Shown here: piece by piece, positions 1-9,301 of the stretch
Position numbering within the stretch: the stretch's first letter is position 1
Layout: every line of letters starts with the position of its first letter
Virus record (IMG/VR): IMGVR_UViG_3300036985_003581
Location: 1 to 33,165 of that record
DNA: 33,165 bases
From: a virus
Reading direction: 5' to 3' (one strand)
Program-made: the position numbers and the translations under genes
The notes under the pieces: generated by a model
The model's database searches: none
Told to the model about the DNA's origin: nothing
What the model saw: only the letters and a program-made list of their open reading frames with translations

Positions 1-489
1 AATTTGACATGGGAGTTCGGAGCTTCTAATGTCATGAAAAAAGCCATAGAGGAAGCATTAGACATGGCTAAGAGCTTGTCTCTTTCTTTGGCAAGGCAAC
101 CTACAGGGGAAATGTCAAACTCTTGGGCTTTATACATTAATGGTGTTAAAACAGAAGTTAATTCTGTTGACTTCTCTAAAATTAAAACAGATGATGATGT
201 AAGAATTACATCAGACAAACAATATGCTAGATTCTTGGAATCTGGTAAATGGGCAGGAACAAAAGCTCTTCAAAAAAGACTTAAAAAAGCTCAAGCAAGA
301 ATGAATCGTAAAAGATATCGTGGTGCTGTGAATGTAACAAAGAATATAGCGGTTAAACTTAAGAACAGATACAAATCAATTGTTGTAACAGACAAATGGT
401 ATGAAAGTGGCAAATCTCCTATTCCGATAGCATTCGGAAGAGATCAAAGATGGCCAGCAGTTCTATTCGGATTTAGGAGAGCGAAATAA
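1..489 (+). CDS. Tail-region protein, 5' end at window edge
   Basis: The reading frame is already open at base 1. The first possible start is a TTG at base 4 and the first ATG is at base 34, so the true start may lie outside the window. The visible product (about 161 residues) is basic, with a central stretch of the form RFLESGKWAG and a Lys/Arg-rich middle. It sits directly before the tape measure gene, where siphoviruses encode tail completion proteins or tail chaperones. The stop codon overlaps the next ATG by one base (TAATG), so the two genes are probably coupled. I do not recognise a specific family; a tail-assembly role is inferred from position only. Confidence 0.6.
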   Translation, partial: NLTWEFGASNVMKKAIEEALDMAKSLSLSLARQPTGEMSNSWALYINGVKTEVNSVDFSKIKTDDDVRITSDKQYARFLESGKWAGTKALQKRLKKAQARMNRKRYRGAVNVTKNIAVKLKNRYKSIVVTDKWYESGKSPIPIAFGRDQRWPAVLFGFRRAK

Positions 490-2330
490 TGGCAACTGAA
501 CAAGAAATGTTAATTAGACTTCAGGTTGAAGCTGGCCAAGCTATTAAGCAAATGGAAACAGCTTCCAGATCTGTTGGCGACTTAACTACAGCTGCAAATA
601 ACTCTCAAAGACCGATGCGTCAGTTGCAGCAGAATGTACGAAATGCAAGTTATCAATTAACAGACTTTGCAGTTCAGGTTCAAGGTGGTCAGAGTGCAAT
701 GCTTGCATTCTCACAACAAGCTCCTCAGTTGCTTGCAGGTTTCGGTGCTATTGGTGCTGCTATCGGTTTGATCGCTGCACTTGCACCTGCAGCAATTCAA
801 GGTATTTTAGCATTAACTAAAGATTCAAAAACACTTGAAGAGTCTTTAAAAGGTGCAGAGGAAGCATTTAAAAATCTTAAATCTTCTTTTGACTTTACAG
901 ATAGAAAATCTCTTGATCCTTTAATTGAGCAATATAAAACAGCTAATGAAGAAACAAAGAAACTTATTTTAAGCAATCTTGAACTTAATGTCGCTATTGC
1001 TAAAGTGGCATCAAATGATTTAAAAGTAAGTTTAGGAAATAGTATTAAAGAAGGAATAGATCAGATTGGCTTTTTCAAAAGACAATTCCTTGAATTACAA
1101 GATCTGATTGTAAATAGACCTAAATTTGGTGAATCAAGATCTTATGATATTAAACCAGAAGAATCTTTAAAACTTGGTTTTGGAATAGACCAGCAACAAC
1201 TTGATAATATTAAGCAATTACAGGCTGACTTTAATTCAGCTAAATTGTCTGCTACAGACTTCTTTGCTTCTGTATCTAAAGTTTATCTTGCTACAGAAAA
1301 GCCAACAAAAGACTTTACAGAATGGGTTCAAACTCTTCAGAAAGCAACAAAAGCTCAAAGAGAGCTTGAATTAGCAACGAATCAATATGAAGCAGCACTT
1401 GAAAGATTAAGACAAAACAATACAACAACTGTAAAAGCTGAAGAACAAGCTCAGAAAGAATGGGAAAAATCTACAGATAAAGAAATAGACACGATTTCAA
1501 AACAGTTTGAAGCTCTTGAGAAGTTAAGACAGCAAAGAATAAAAGAAGCTGATGCATTGCGTGCTGCAACAAACCCTTTACAGGCTTATGAGATTGCACT
1601 GGAAAAAGCTCGTGTTCTTTTAAATGACAACATTATTAGTCAGAATGAATATAACAATGCACTTTATAGAGCACAGACTGTTTTAGCTAATTCAAATAAA
1701 TTAGTAAATGGCTTTGGAGATGCATTATCAAACGCATTTGAAGGTGCTATTATCGGTGGAAAATCATTCGGTCAAGTTATGAGCAGTTTAGCACTTGATA
1801 TTGAAGCTGCAATTATTAAGATTATGATTATTGAACCATTGATTCGTCAGCTTAAATTGTCAATGGTTGGCTCTGGTTTCTTTGATTTCGGTCCAGGAAG
1901 CTCAACAACCCCAACATCATCAGGTCCAACTCCAGGGTACGAAGGTTTGTACCTTGGCGGAACAGCTGCAAATGGTAAAGTCATGAGCAGTGGAAGAATG
2001 ACAGCATTTGCTAATGGTGGTATTGTTAATGGACCAACTATATTCCCGATGGCTAATGGTGCTGGTCTTATGGGTGAAGCTGGACCTGAAGCTATTATGC
2101 CGTTGAAGCGTGGTGCTGATGGTAAGCTCGGTGTTTCTGGTGGCGGTACTGTTGTAAATGTATATAACAGCTCAGGAACTCAAGCAGAAGTAAAAGAATC
2201 AACTGGTTCAGATGGCCAGAAGCAAATTGACATTTATATTAAACAAGTTATGGAAAGAATGATTAGCACAGGCTCTATGGATAAGACTATGCAATCAACT
2301 TATGGCTTAAATAGAGTCGGGAGAAGATAA
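489..2330 (+). CDS. Tail tape measure protein
   Basis: The tape measure sets tail length and is ejected ahead of the DNA. The 613-residue product has a helical N-terminus, a hydrophobic stretch near residues 80-115 (Ala/Gly/Ile-rich), a long Lys/Glu/Gln-rich coiled-coil-like middle, and a C-terminal part typical of lambda-like tape measures: FGDALSNAFEGAIIGGKSFG near residue 410, then GEAGPEAIMPLKRG near residue 530. It is much the largest gene before the tail tip genes, as expected. At about 1.5 angstrom per residue it would suit a tail of roughly 90 nm (family rule, not measured). It overlaps the next gene by one base. Confidence 0.93.
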   Translation: MATEQEMLIRLQVEAGQAIKQMETASRSVGDLTTAANNSQRPMRQLQQNVRNASYQLTDFAVQVQGGQSAMLAFSQQAPQLLAGFGAIGAAIGLIAALAPAAIQGILALTKDSKTLEESLKGAEEAFKNLKSSFDFTDRKSLDPLIEQYKTANEETKKLILSNLELNVAIAKVASNDLKVSLGNSIKEGIDQIGFFKRQFLELQDLIVNRPKFGESRSYDIKPEESLKLGFGIDQQQLDNIKQLQADFNSAKLSATDFFASVSKVYLATEKPTKDFTEWVQTLQKATKAQRELELATNQYEAALERLRQNNTTTVKAEEQAQKEWEKSTDKEIDTISKQFEALEKLRQQRIKEADALRAATNPLQAYEIALEKARVLLNDNIISQNEYNNALYRAQTVLANSNKLVNGFGDALSNAFEGAIIGGKSFGQVMSSLALDIEAAIIKIMIIEPLIRQLKLSMVGSGFFDFGPGSSTTPTSSGPTPGYEGLYLGGTAANGKVMSSGRMTAFANGGIVNGPTIFPMANGAGLMGEAGPEAIMPLKRGADGKLGVSGGGTVVNVYNSSGTQAEVKESTGSDGQKQIDIYIKQVMERMISTGSMDKTMQSTYGLNRVGRR

Positions 2331-2677
2331 TGCCTACATGGCCAGCTACATTGCAACAAAATGCAAACTATGATTACAGTGAAAGCTGGGATGATGGTAC
2401 GATAAGAAGTCAGCCAGACCAAGGTCCAGTTATGACTCGTCGTCGTTACACGAAAATTCGTAAAATGGCGAAGATGACAGTTTGGGTTGATAGAACTCAA
2501 TATAGTATTTTTGAGGAATTTTATAATCTTGAATTACAGGGTGGATCACTTCCATTTGATTGGGAAGATCCTGTCACTCAAAATCCAGCAACTTTATTAT
2601 TTTTGTCTCCACCAAGTATTTCAACAGTTGGACCAAACAATTTTAAAATTGACATTAGTGCGGAGGTTACAGAGTGA
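2330..2677 (+). CDS. Minor tail protein, gpM-like
   Basis: This 115-residue protein lies between the tape measure and the DUF1833 gene, the slot of the lambda gpM-like minor tail protein. It starts MPTWPATLQQ, contains a basic central segment (TRRRYTKIRKMAKMTVWVD) and ends in beta-rich sequence, which resembles small tail-tip proteins of siphoviruses. It probably helps join the tail tube to the tip complex. The ATG overlaps the previous stop (TAATG), and its own end overlaps the next gene by four bases. The assignment rests mostly on gene order. Confidence 0.7.
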   Translation: MPTWPATLQQNANYDYSESWDDGTIRSQPDQGPVMTRRRYTKIRKMAKMTVWVDRTQYSIFEEFYNLELQGGSLPFDWEDPVTQNPATLLFLSPPSISTVGPNNFKIDISAEVTE

Positions 2678-3144
2678 CATATTCAGCTAATTTTATTGAT
2701 GCTGTTGTTAATCAGAATACAGATGAGGTATTCTTATTCTTGCTTACATTAAGTCACGACGATTTAGTTAATCCAATTAGAGTTGTAAATAACGTGGAAA
2801 ATATAAATTCAGCTGGTAGAGAATTTACAGCTTTTCCATTTGACCTTATATTACCACAAGACGATGGAGAAACACTTCCTCAAGTTATTATTTCATTGAG
2901 CAACGTAGATCTATCTTTAATTGATGAAATAAGATCTTTAAATAGCTCTTTAGATGTTACACTTGAAGTTGTTCTTGCGAGTGACCCTAGTTATATCGAG
3001 ATGTCTATTGATGGCATGAAGACTATTTCAATTCAATATGATGCTCAGAAAATTGAAGCGACTTGTCAGATTGAAGATGTGCTAAATTTAGCTTTTCCAA
3101 AAGATGCTTATTTGCCCTCTAATTTCCCAGGACTTTTCCAGTAA
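2674..3144 (+). CDS. DUF1833-family tail tip protein
   Basis: The 156-residue product has the character of the DUF1833 family found between gpM-like and NlpC-like genes in many siphoviruses of Proteobacteria: a beta-rich protein with FDLILPQDDGETLPQVIISL and IDGMKTISIQYD. Its place matches lambda gpL, a tail-tip protein, so a structural role in the distal tail is likely. The start is the GTG at 2674, overlapping the previous stop as GTGA. Its stop shares one base with the next ATG (TAATG). No enzymatic motif is visible. Confidence 0.8.
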   Translation: MTYSANFIDAVVNQNTDEVFLFLLTLSHDDLVNPIRVVNNVENINSAGREFTAFPFDLILPQDDGETLPQVIISLSNVDLSLIDEIRSLNSSLDVTLEVVLASDPSYIEMSIDGMKTISIQYDAQKIEATCQIEDVLNLAFPKDAYLPSNFPGLFQ

Positions 3145-3542
3145 TGGACTTATCAAAGTTTATTGGAATTCAGTATGAGTCTCACGGAAGAGAATATGAT
3201 GGATCTGATTGCTGGGGAATACTTTATTTATTCTACAAAGATATTTTTAACATAGAAATACCAAAATACGATATCGGGTATAAAGATGCAGATGATTTTG
3301 ATTCCGTTTCAGGGAAAATAAATTCCCATCTAAATGAATGGAAAGAAGTAAAATCACCTGTATTCGGTGATGTCGTTTTATTCAACATAGCTGGAAAAAC
3401 AGTTCACGCAGGGGTATATTTAAATGAATCAGAATTCCTCCATTCACTCTCAGGACACGATAGTGCCATTGACAGGCTTGACTCCTTTGCGTGGAGAAAA
3501 CGAATTGCAGCATTCTATAGATGGCCACGCAATATTTCGTGA
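3144..3542 (+). CDS. NlpC/P60 peptidase, tail tip
   Basis: This 132-residue protein is a short NlpC/P60 cysteine peptidase, the counterpart of the C-terminal domain of lambda gpK. The catalytic cysteine is Cys23 in SDCWG, the histidine is His88 in HAGVYL, and His100 in LHSLSG is the likely third residue. FGDVVLF before the histidine is typical. Tail-tip peptidases of this kind are thought to cut peptidoglycan peptides locally during DNA entry or to act in tail assembly. Its 3' end overlaps the gpJ-like gene in another frame. Confidence 0.88.
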   Translation: MDLSKFIGIQYESHGREYDGSDCWGILYLFYKDIFNIEIPKYDIGYKDADDFDSVSGKINSHLNEWKEVKSPVFGDVVLFNIAGKTVHAGVYLNESEFLHSLSGHDSAIDRLDSFAWRKRIAAFYRWPRNIS

Positions 3543-6500
3543 CAATCCATTTGCACAAATTGGTAACTATACAGAGATTCAATATCAAGAAGGTGCTTCT
3601 GTTGATGAGCTTGTTAATTTCGTTTGTATAGATAACTCTTGGCTTAAAAATTACATCGTTGTTAAGATAGGAACTGATTACATACCAAAAGAACAATGGT
3701 CAAGAGTTAAACTAAAAAGAAATGCACCTGTTCAGATTCTTGTAGTTCCTCAAGGTGGTGGTGGCGGTGGTAAAAACGTATTAAGAATCGTCGCTCTTAT
3801 TACAATCGCTATTTATGCTCCGCAAATTGCAGCGAGCATGGGTTTTACAACAACCACTGCAGGTGTAACAGCATTAACAACGACAGGTCAATTCGTCGCT
3901 GCTGGTATTGCTCTTGTCGGTGCTCTAGCAGTTAATGCTATTTTCCCTCCACCTAAACTTCCTAATATAAGTGGTCTTGGGACGGGTTTAAGTGATTCAG
4001 CTGTTTTTGGATTTAGTCAAGTAAAGAATGTGACTAAGCCATATTCGCCAATTCCTAGACTTTATGGTAGGAATAAAATGGTTCCAAATTATGCTGCAAA
4101 ACCATTTATTCAATCTAGTGGTGATCAGCAATGGATTTACTTGTTATTTGATTTCGGATATGGACCACTTCAATTAACAGATCTTAAAATTGGTGAGAAC
4201 GACATAAGCACTTATACTGGTATTGAATATTATGTATACCCTTATTTCAATGCAGGAAATACTCTTCAACTTTATAATAAAGACGTAGAGCAAGATGCTT
4301 ATTCATTAAAACTTTTAGATGCAATATATAGAACAGTTACAACAACAGCAGATACAACTCAACTTGTTTTAGATTTTCAATTTCCTTCTGGTTTGAATAA
4401 AGTAAATACATCAACAGGAGATATTGGAAATTTTACAACGTCTTTTTCAGTTGAAGTTAGAAAAGTCGGTGCAGCTTCTTGGTCTAATTATACGACATAC
4501 AGTTATTCTTTAGATAGTCAATATGCAAGTGTTTCTGGTGTAAATGGAATTTCTTGCACAGCTGCAACTGCAAAACCATTTTTTGTAACATTGACTCTTT
4601 CTAATTTAACAGCTGATCAATACGAGATAAGGTGTCGGAGAATTACTCCAGATTCAACAGAGAAATATACATACGATGATGTTTATCTTGCTTCATTAAG
4701 ATCAATTAAAAACTCTTCACCGATTAATGTTACTGAAACTCATACAATTGTTGAAATGAAAATTTTAGCAACTGAACAACTTAATGGTGTTGTGGATGAA
4801 TTTTCCGCTATTGCAACTTCTATTTTAGGAAGATGGAACGGAACAGATTGGATTTACGAGCCAACAAGAAATCCAGCTTGGGTTTACGCTGACATTTTAA
4901 GAGGATCAGCTTCTCCTAATCCTATTGATGATTCTAGAATTGATAAAACAGCATTACTTGAATGGGCTAATTGGTGCGACACTCCAGCTGCAAATGAACC
5001 AACAAAACCAAAAGCACAATGTGATTTTATTATAAATGGACAATCAACTGCTTGGCAAGCTCTTAAACTCGTTGCTGCTACTGGCGATGCATCTCCAACT
5101 GTTCGTTCTGGTAAATATTCTGTAACAATAGATAAAGTTAAATCAACTCCTGTTCAGCTATTTACTCCAAGAAATTGTTTGTCTTTTTCTGCTAATAGGA
5201 TGTTCCATGAACAGCCAGATGCACTAAGAGTTCAATTTGTTGACCCTGACGAGCAATGGTTGCCTAGAGAGATTGTGGTTTATGATGATGGAAAGAATTC
5301 TAGTAATTCTACAAAATTTGAAGTTCTTGAATTAACAGGAATTACGAATTATCATCAAGCTTGGAGAATAGGAAGAAGAGCATTAGCTCAAGGTCGTTTG
5401 CGTCAAGAGATTTATACAATTACAACTGGTGTTGAAAACTTATTAGCAACACGTGGTGATTTAGTTAGATTGTCATATGACGTACCAAAGATTGGTAAAG
5501 GTTGGGGAAGGATATCAAATATATCTGGACAGAACATAACTCTTGATGAAAAATTTACAACAATATCTATTGGCGATTATATTCGTGTTAGGAAAAATTC
5601 AGACGTTCAATCTGATTTTGCAGTGACTGCTGTTATTGATCAATATACAGTTACAGTTTCTGGTAGTTTATCTTCTGTCGCAGTTGGAAATCTATGTGTG
5701 TATGGTCCTGTTGCACAAATGTCTTTAGATTGTTTGGTTAAGAGTGTTACACCACTTTCTGATTTAAAGGCATCTATTGAATTAGTTCCTTATGCACCTG
5801 CTATTTATACTGCAGAAACAGATACTATTCCTGCATATAATCCTTTAATATCTACTGTTGATGATTTAATTCCAGGAGAAGTTGGAAATCTTCAAGCTTC
5901 TCAATATGTAACTTTTATTAACAGATATCCTTATATCGCTATCGCATTAAGTTGGATTGGCTCTCCTCCAGGGAAAATCGCTGTTAATTATGAAGTGTAT
6001 CAAAAGCAGAATGGTGTTTGGGTTATCATCGGAACAACTCAAGATAGATTTTTCTATGCTTATCAAAATGTTAGATTAGTTGATGAATCTGGTAATGTGG
6101 TTTCTTTAATCGGTCAATTATTAGAGTTCTCAGTTGTTGGGGTTGCTTCTAATGGTTCTCGTATTCAGCCAGATCAAGGTGCAAAAGTTAGCATAACACC
6201 TACAAAAGATGATGTCCCACCTGCAGCTCCAATTTATTTAGATCTTGATTTAAAAAACTCAAGCCAATTAACACTTGAATGGGGTCACCCTAGTAACAAT
6301 GACATAGATGGTTATGAGGTTAGATACAGTCCTTTGTTTAGTTCTTTAGCAACTTTTGAAACTGCAACTGTAGCAGCAAAAAAAGTTTCTTATCCTTCTA
6401 ACAGTGTGACTGTCCCTGCAAAGTTCGGGACTTATTTAGTTAAAACAATTGACACTTCTGGTAATTACTCTGTAATACCAGCAATTTCAATTACACCTAC

Positions 6501-7248
6501 AAATACTTTATTTGATTATAAATTCTTACAGACTGTTCAAAATACAACTTGGGCAGGAACTAAAGATGGAATGGAAGTTTTTAGTTCAACGAGAATAAGA
6601 ACTTCATCAACAGGTGCAGCTGGAGAATACAATCAAGAAGGTTATTATTATTTTACAGATACAATAGATTTTGGATCTATCTATCCTGTGCGTCTTTCTA
6701 GTTCAATTGATGCTTATGGCTTTACATTAACTGAAGCTATTTCTAGTAATACAGGTTGGGATGCTTGGCTTGAAGTTAGAACTGGTACAGATATTATCAC
6801 ACTTTCTGATTGGGGAACTTTAAGCACTATTACAACTCTTGCTTATGGTGAAGGAGACTTTAATGAATGGAGAGCTTTCCACGCTGGTGACTTTACAGGT
6901 TATCTACTTCAATTTAGATTAAGAACTTCTAGTGATTTACCAACTATTGGTGTAGCTGTTAAATCTGCGTCAATTGAAATTACTGCACAAAAACGAGTTG
7001 ACAGTAATTATGATGTAGTTTCAGCTGTTGGGGGAAGCAGAATAAATTATGATGAAGAATTCCAGCAAAGACCAGCAATTTCTATTACGCAAGATTCTGT
7101 TCAAGCAGGTGACAGATATACTCTGACAAATCAAAATCTTCAAGGATTTGATATAGAGTTTTTTAATTCTTCTGGAACTTCTGTCTCTAGACAATTTGAT
7201 TGGGTTTCATCTGGTGTCGGAAGAAAAGTTATTTCCATCCCTTCTTAA
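3505..7248 (+). CDS. Tail tip / host specificity protein, gpJ-like
   Basis: This is the central tip protein that carries the receptor-facing end of the tail. It has a poly-Gly stretch, then two hydrophobic segments (LRIVALITIAIYAPQIA and FVAAGIALVGALAVNAIF) as in lambda gpI/gpJ-type N-termini, a long beta-rich body with SVTIDKVKSTPVQLFTPRN, a fibronectin type III-like unit (PPAAPIYLDLDLKNSSQLTL, then DIDGYEVRYSP), and a beta-rich C-terminus. The start is uncertain. I favour the TTG at 3505 because GGAG lies eight bases upstream and the overlap with the NlpC gene is then only 38 nt (1247 residues). An ATG at 3424 also has an AGGGG upstream and would give 1274 residues with a 119-nt overlap. 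Confidence 0.9.
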   Translation: MQHSIDGHAIFRDNPFAQIGNYTEIQYQEGASVDELVNFVCIDNSWLKNYIVVKIGTDYIPKEQWSRVKLKRNAPVQILVVPQGGGGGGKNVLRIVALITIAIYAPQIAASMGFTTTTAGVTALTTTGQFVAAGIALVGALAVNAIFPPPKLPNISGLGTGLSDSAVFGFSQVKNVTKPYSPIPRLYGRNKMVPNYAAKPFIQSSGDQQWIYLLFDFGYGPLQLTDLKIGENDISTYTGIEYYVYPYFNAGNTLQLYNKDVEQDAYSLKLLDAIYRTVTTTADTTQLVLDFQFPSGLNKVNTSTGDIGNFTTSFSVEVRKVGAASWSNYTTYSYSLDSQYASVSGVNGISCTAATAKPFFVTLTLSNLTADQYEIRCRRITPDSTEKYTYDDVYLASLRSIKNSSPINVTETHTIVEMKILATEQLNGVVDEFSAIATSILGRWNGTDWIYEPTRNPAWVYADILRGSASPNPIDDSRIDKTALLEWANWCDTPAANEPTKPKAQCDFIINGQSTAWQALKLVAATGDASPTVRSGKYSVTIDKVKSTPVQLFTPRNCLSFSANRMFHEQPDALRVQFVDPDEQWLPREIVVYDDGKNSSNSTKFEVLELTGITNYHQAWRIGRRALAQGRLRQEIYTITTGVENLLATRGDLVRLSYDVPKIGKGWGRISNISGQNITLDEKFTTISIGDYIRVRKNSDVQSDFAVTAVIDQYTVTVSGSLSSVAVGNLCVYGPVAQMSLDCLVKSVTPLSDLKASIELVPYAPAIYTAETDTIPAYNPLISTVDDLIPGEVGNLQASQYVTFINRYPYIAIALSWIGSPPGKIAVNYEVYQKQNGVWVIIGTTQDRFFYAYQNVRLVDESGNVVSLIGQLLEFSVVGVASNGSRIQPDQGAKVSITPTKDDVPPAAPIYLDLDLKNSSQLTLEWGHPSNNDIDGYEVRYSPLFSSLATFETATVAAKKVSYPSNSVTVPAKFGTYLVKTIDTSGNYSVIPAISITPTNTLFDYKFLQTVQNTTWAGTKDGMEVFSSTRIRTSSTGAAGEYNQEGYYYFTDTIDFGSIYPVRLSSSIDAYGFTLTEAISSNTGWDAWLEVRTGTDIITLSDWGTLSTITTLAYGEGDFNEWRAFHAGDFTGYLLQFRLRTSSDLPTIGVAVKSASIEITAQKRVDSNYDVVSAVGGSRINYDEEFQQRPAISITQDSVQAGDRYTLTNQNLQGFDIEFFNSSGTSVSRQFDWVSSGVGRKVISIPS

Positions 7249-7281
7249 ACAAGTTAAAATCAATAAAAATTTGGAGTAAAA

Positions 7282-7953
7282 ATGTCACAAGCAAACCTAG
7301 TTATTTCACCAACAACTGATACAGGTACGACATTATCAAATAAGCTAAATGCATGGCGTGACGCTGTTTACACTATGCAAAGAGGTGCAACTCGACCTGC
7401 TTATGCTGTCGCTGGATTTCAATGGCTTGATGAAGTTTCCGCATCTCAATGGGATTGGTTTTTATACGACGGAACTTCTGATATAAAAATAGCTGTATTT
7501 AATCCTACAGATCACACAATTACATTTGAAATTTCAACTTTGTCTTTAGCCAAATTACAAGCTGAAACCATAGCTGGTGTTGAAGTAAGATCAGCAAATA
7601 ATACACTTGTAGCAACTTTCGGAGCTGCTAATGCTCCTGATATTTATTGCGAGGGGAATGTTACTGCTTATTCAGATGAGAACTTAAAAACTAATTGGCG
7701 TTCTGTTAAAAGTAATTTCGTAGAAGAGTTATCTCAGGTTAAGTCTGGCATTTACGATCGTACAGACGTTGAATTGATTCAGGCTGGTGTAAGTGCTCAG
7801 TCATTACAAAAACTCTTGCCTGAAGTTGTTTTTAAAGATTTAACCGATAGACTGTCAGTTGCATATGGAAATGCAGCTCTTGTTGCTTCAGTTGAATTAG
7901 CAAAAGAGATTGTTGAGCTTAAAAAGCAAATTAAAGAGTTGAAGGATAGATAA
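7282..7953 (+). CDS. Tail fibre with S74 intramolecular chaperone
   Basis: The 223-residue protein ends in a peptidase S74 (endosialidase-type) intramolecular chaperone. The hallmark is YSDENLKTNW at residues 130-139: Ser131-Asp132 is the predicted self-cleavage site, followed by the conserved Leu-Lys. The C-terminal helix EIVELKKQIKELKD is a typical trimerisation coil. In this family the chaperone helps a trimeric beta-structured fibre fold and then cuts itself off. The mature part would be only about 130 residues, so this is a short fibre or a collar piece. GGAGTAAAA stands before the ATG. Confidence 0.85.
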   Translation: MSQANLVISPTTDTGTTLSNKLNAWRDAVYTMQRGATRPAYAVAGFQWLDEVSASQWDWFLYDGTSDIKIAVFNPTDHTITFEISTLSLAKLQAETIAGVEVRSANNTLVATFGAANAPDIYCEGNVTAYSDENLKTNWRSVKSNFVEELSQVKSGIYDRTDVELIQAGVSAQSLQKLLPEVVFKDLTDRLSVAYGNAALVASVELAKEIVELKKQIKELKDR

Positions 7954-9059
7954 TGACAACTCCTACAGGTACCATATCGCTTAATGATGTGAATGTGGAG
8001 CTTGGATTAGCAGGCACTACAAATATTTCTATGAACCAAGCTAATGTAAGAACACTTGCAGGAGTTGGCGGTTCAGGAACGATTATATCTATGAATGACC
8101 TGCGTGGTAAATCTAATCGTGTAACGATAAATTATACATTCTCTGCTAATACAGCAAATGCTGCATTAAACTTGTCAGCTTTAGGTGGTTATGTCTCTGG
8201 GAAATCAGACATTACAGTTACCATTAATAGTGGTGTTTATCTTTATGCAACTACAACCAGTGGATATGGCTTAAACCTTTCAGGAGCAACTACAGGTGAT
8301 ACAGTAACTATTGTTAATAACGGTTACATTATGGGGATGGGCGGTAATGGTTTTGATGGAAATGGTGCTTTGACAACGGACAGTCGAATGAATGGATTTC
8401 CTGGTGGTCCAGCTTTAAACCTAAATATTGGTGTAAACCCAACAATTAACAACACTGATGCTTCTGCTTATATTGGAGGAGGTGGTGGAGCTGGTGGTGG
8501 TATGCACATTGTTAGTTATGGAATTGTAACTACATGGCCTGGTGGTGGCGGTGCTGGTGGTGGAAAAGGCGGAAATAGTTATGGTTTAAATAGTAGTGGT
8601 GTTGGTGTAATTACAACAGGTGGTGCTGGTGGTGGTATTGGTTCATCAGGTTCAAATGGTCAGTATTTCGAAAATAGAGTTGGAATGGCAGCAGCTGGTG
8701 GGGGCGGAAGAGTATTCCCTTCAACATCAAGAACTCTAATAGGAACTGCAGTTGCTACCGTTTATGCTGGCCTTGGTGGCACAGGTGGTGGAACAGGAAC
8801 AGTATCAAACTCAAACGGTACAGCAAGTTCAATTGGTGGTGGTCCTAATCAAGCAGGTTCTGCTACTGGTGGTGCTGGTATTGGTAATTCAGGGGGAGGT
8901 GCTGGAGGATGGGGAGCATCAGGTTCTGTTGCGGTTCCTGTAAGTGCTACTTATTATGTGGGTTCAGGTGGTGCTGGCGGTAAAGCTGTAAATCTTAACG
9001 GAAGGTCTGTTACATGGGTATTAGGTAATACATCTAGAGTTTATGGGGCAATATCATGA
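7953..9059 (+). CDS. Glycine-rich receptor-binding adhesin, gp38-like
   Basis: The 368-residue product starts with GTISLNDVNVELGLAGTTNI, an N-terminal sequence common in phage fibre proteins, and from about residue 170 has repeated glycine-rich motifs (IGGGGGAGGG, PGGGGAGGGKGG, GGAGGGIGSSG, AAAGGGGRV, GLGGTGGGTG, GNSGGGAGGWG, GSGGAGG) separated by variable loops. This is the pattern of the polyglycine-II sandwich of T4-like gp38 adhesins, where the loops between Gly runs bind the receptor. Placement just after the S74 fibre and before the rest of the fibre block supports a receptor-binding role. It overlaps both neighbours by a few bases. Confidence 0.75.
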   Translation: MTTPTGTISLNDVNVELGLAGTTNISMNQANVRTLAGVGGSGTIISMNDLRGKSNRVTINYTFSANTANAALNLSALGGYVSGKSDITVTINSGVYLYATTTSGYGLNLSGATTGDTVTIVNNGYIMGMGGNGFDGNGALTTDSRMNGFPGGPALNLNIGVNPTINNTDASAYIGGGGGAGGGMHIVSYGIVTTWPGGGGAGGGKGGNSYGLNSSGVGVITTGGAGGGIGSSGSNGQYFENRVGMAAAGGGGRVFPSTSRTLIGTAVATVYAGLGGTGGGTGTVSNSNGTASSIGGGPNQAGSATGGAGIGNSGGGAGGWGASGSVAVPVSATYYVGSGGAGGKAVNLNGRSVTWVLGNTSRVYGAIS

Positions 9060-9301
9060 TAACAAAATATGCTGTTTTTAATCCTCTTACAGGACAATAC
9101 ACAAAAGTTGACACAAAAGAAGAATCCTATAATACTCTTGTTCAAAATGTTCTTGAAATGTATAAAGTAAATTCACACATACATACCATTACTGAATTAC
9201 AAGTAGATGAAAATGGAAATGAAACTTGGATAAGCACAGATAACGGTGCAGAATTGCCTGCTGAATATCTAGAAAAAATTAAATTAGGTATTAACGAGTG
9301 A
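9056..9301 (+). CDS. Small protein in fibre block, unknown
   Basis: An 81-residue acidic protein with no family I recognise. It starts at an ATG overlapping the previous stop (ATGA). Features are an N-terminal FNPLTGQYTKVDT and a C-terminal PAEYLEKIKLGINE. Its location behind the adhesin suggests a fibre-assembly partner, but nothing in the sequence proves this. From here to about 10470 the DNA looks more AT-rich than the tail genes, which fits a later insertion. Confidence 0.7.
   Translation: MITKYAVFNPLTGQYTKVDTKEESYNTLVQNVLEMYKVNSHIHTITELQVDENGNETWISTDNGAELPAEYLEKIKLGINE

Noticed and set aside
2300-2500. Small minus-strand frame opposite the tail genes
   Set aside because: It lies over coupled plus-strand genes and has no ribosome site or recognisable product; the same holds for the other antisense frames in the tail region.
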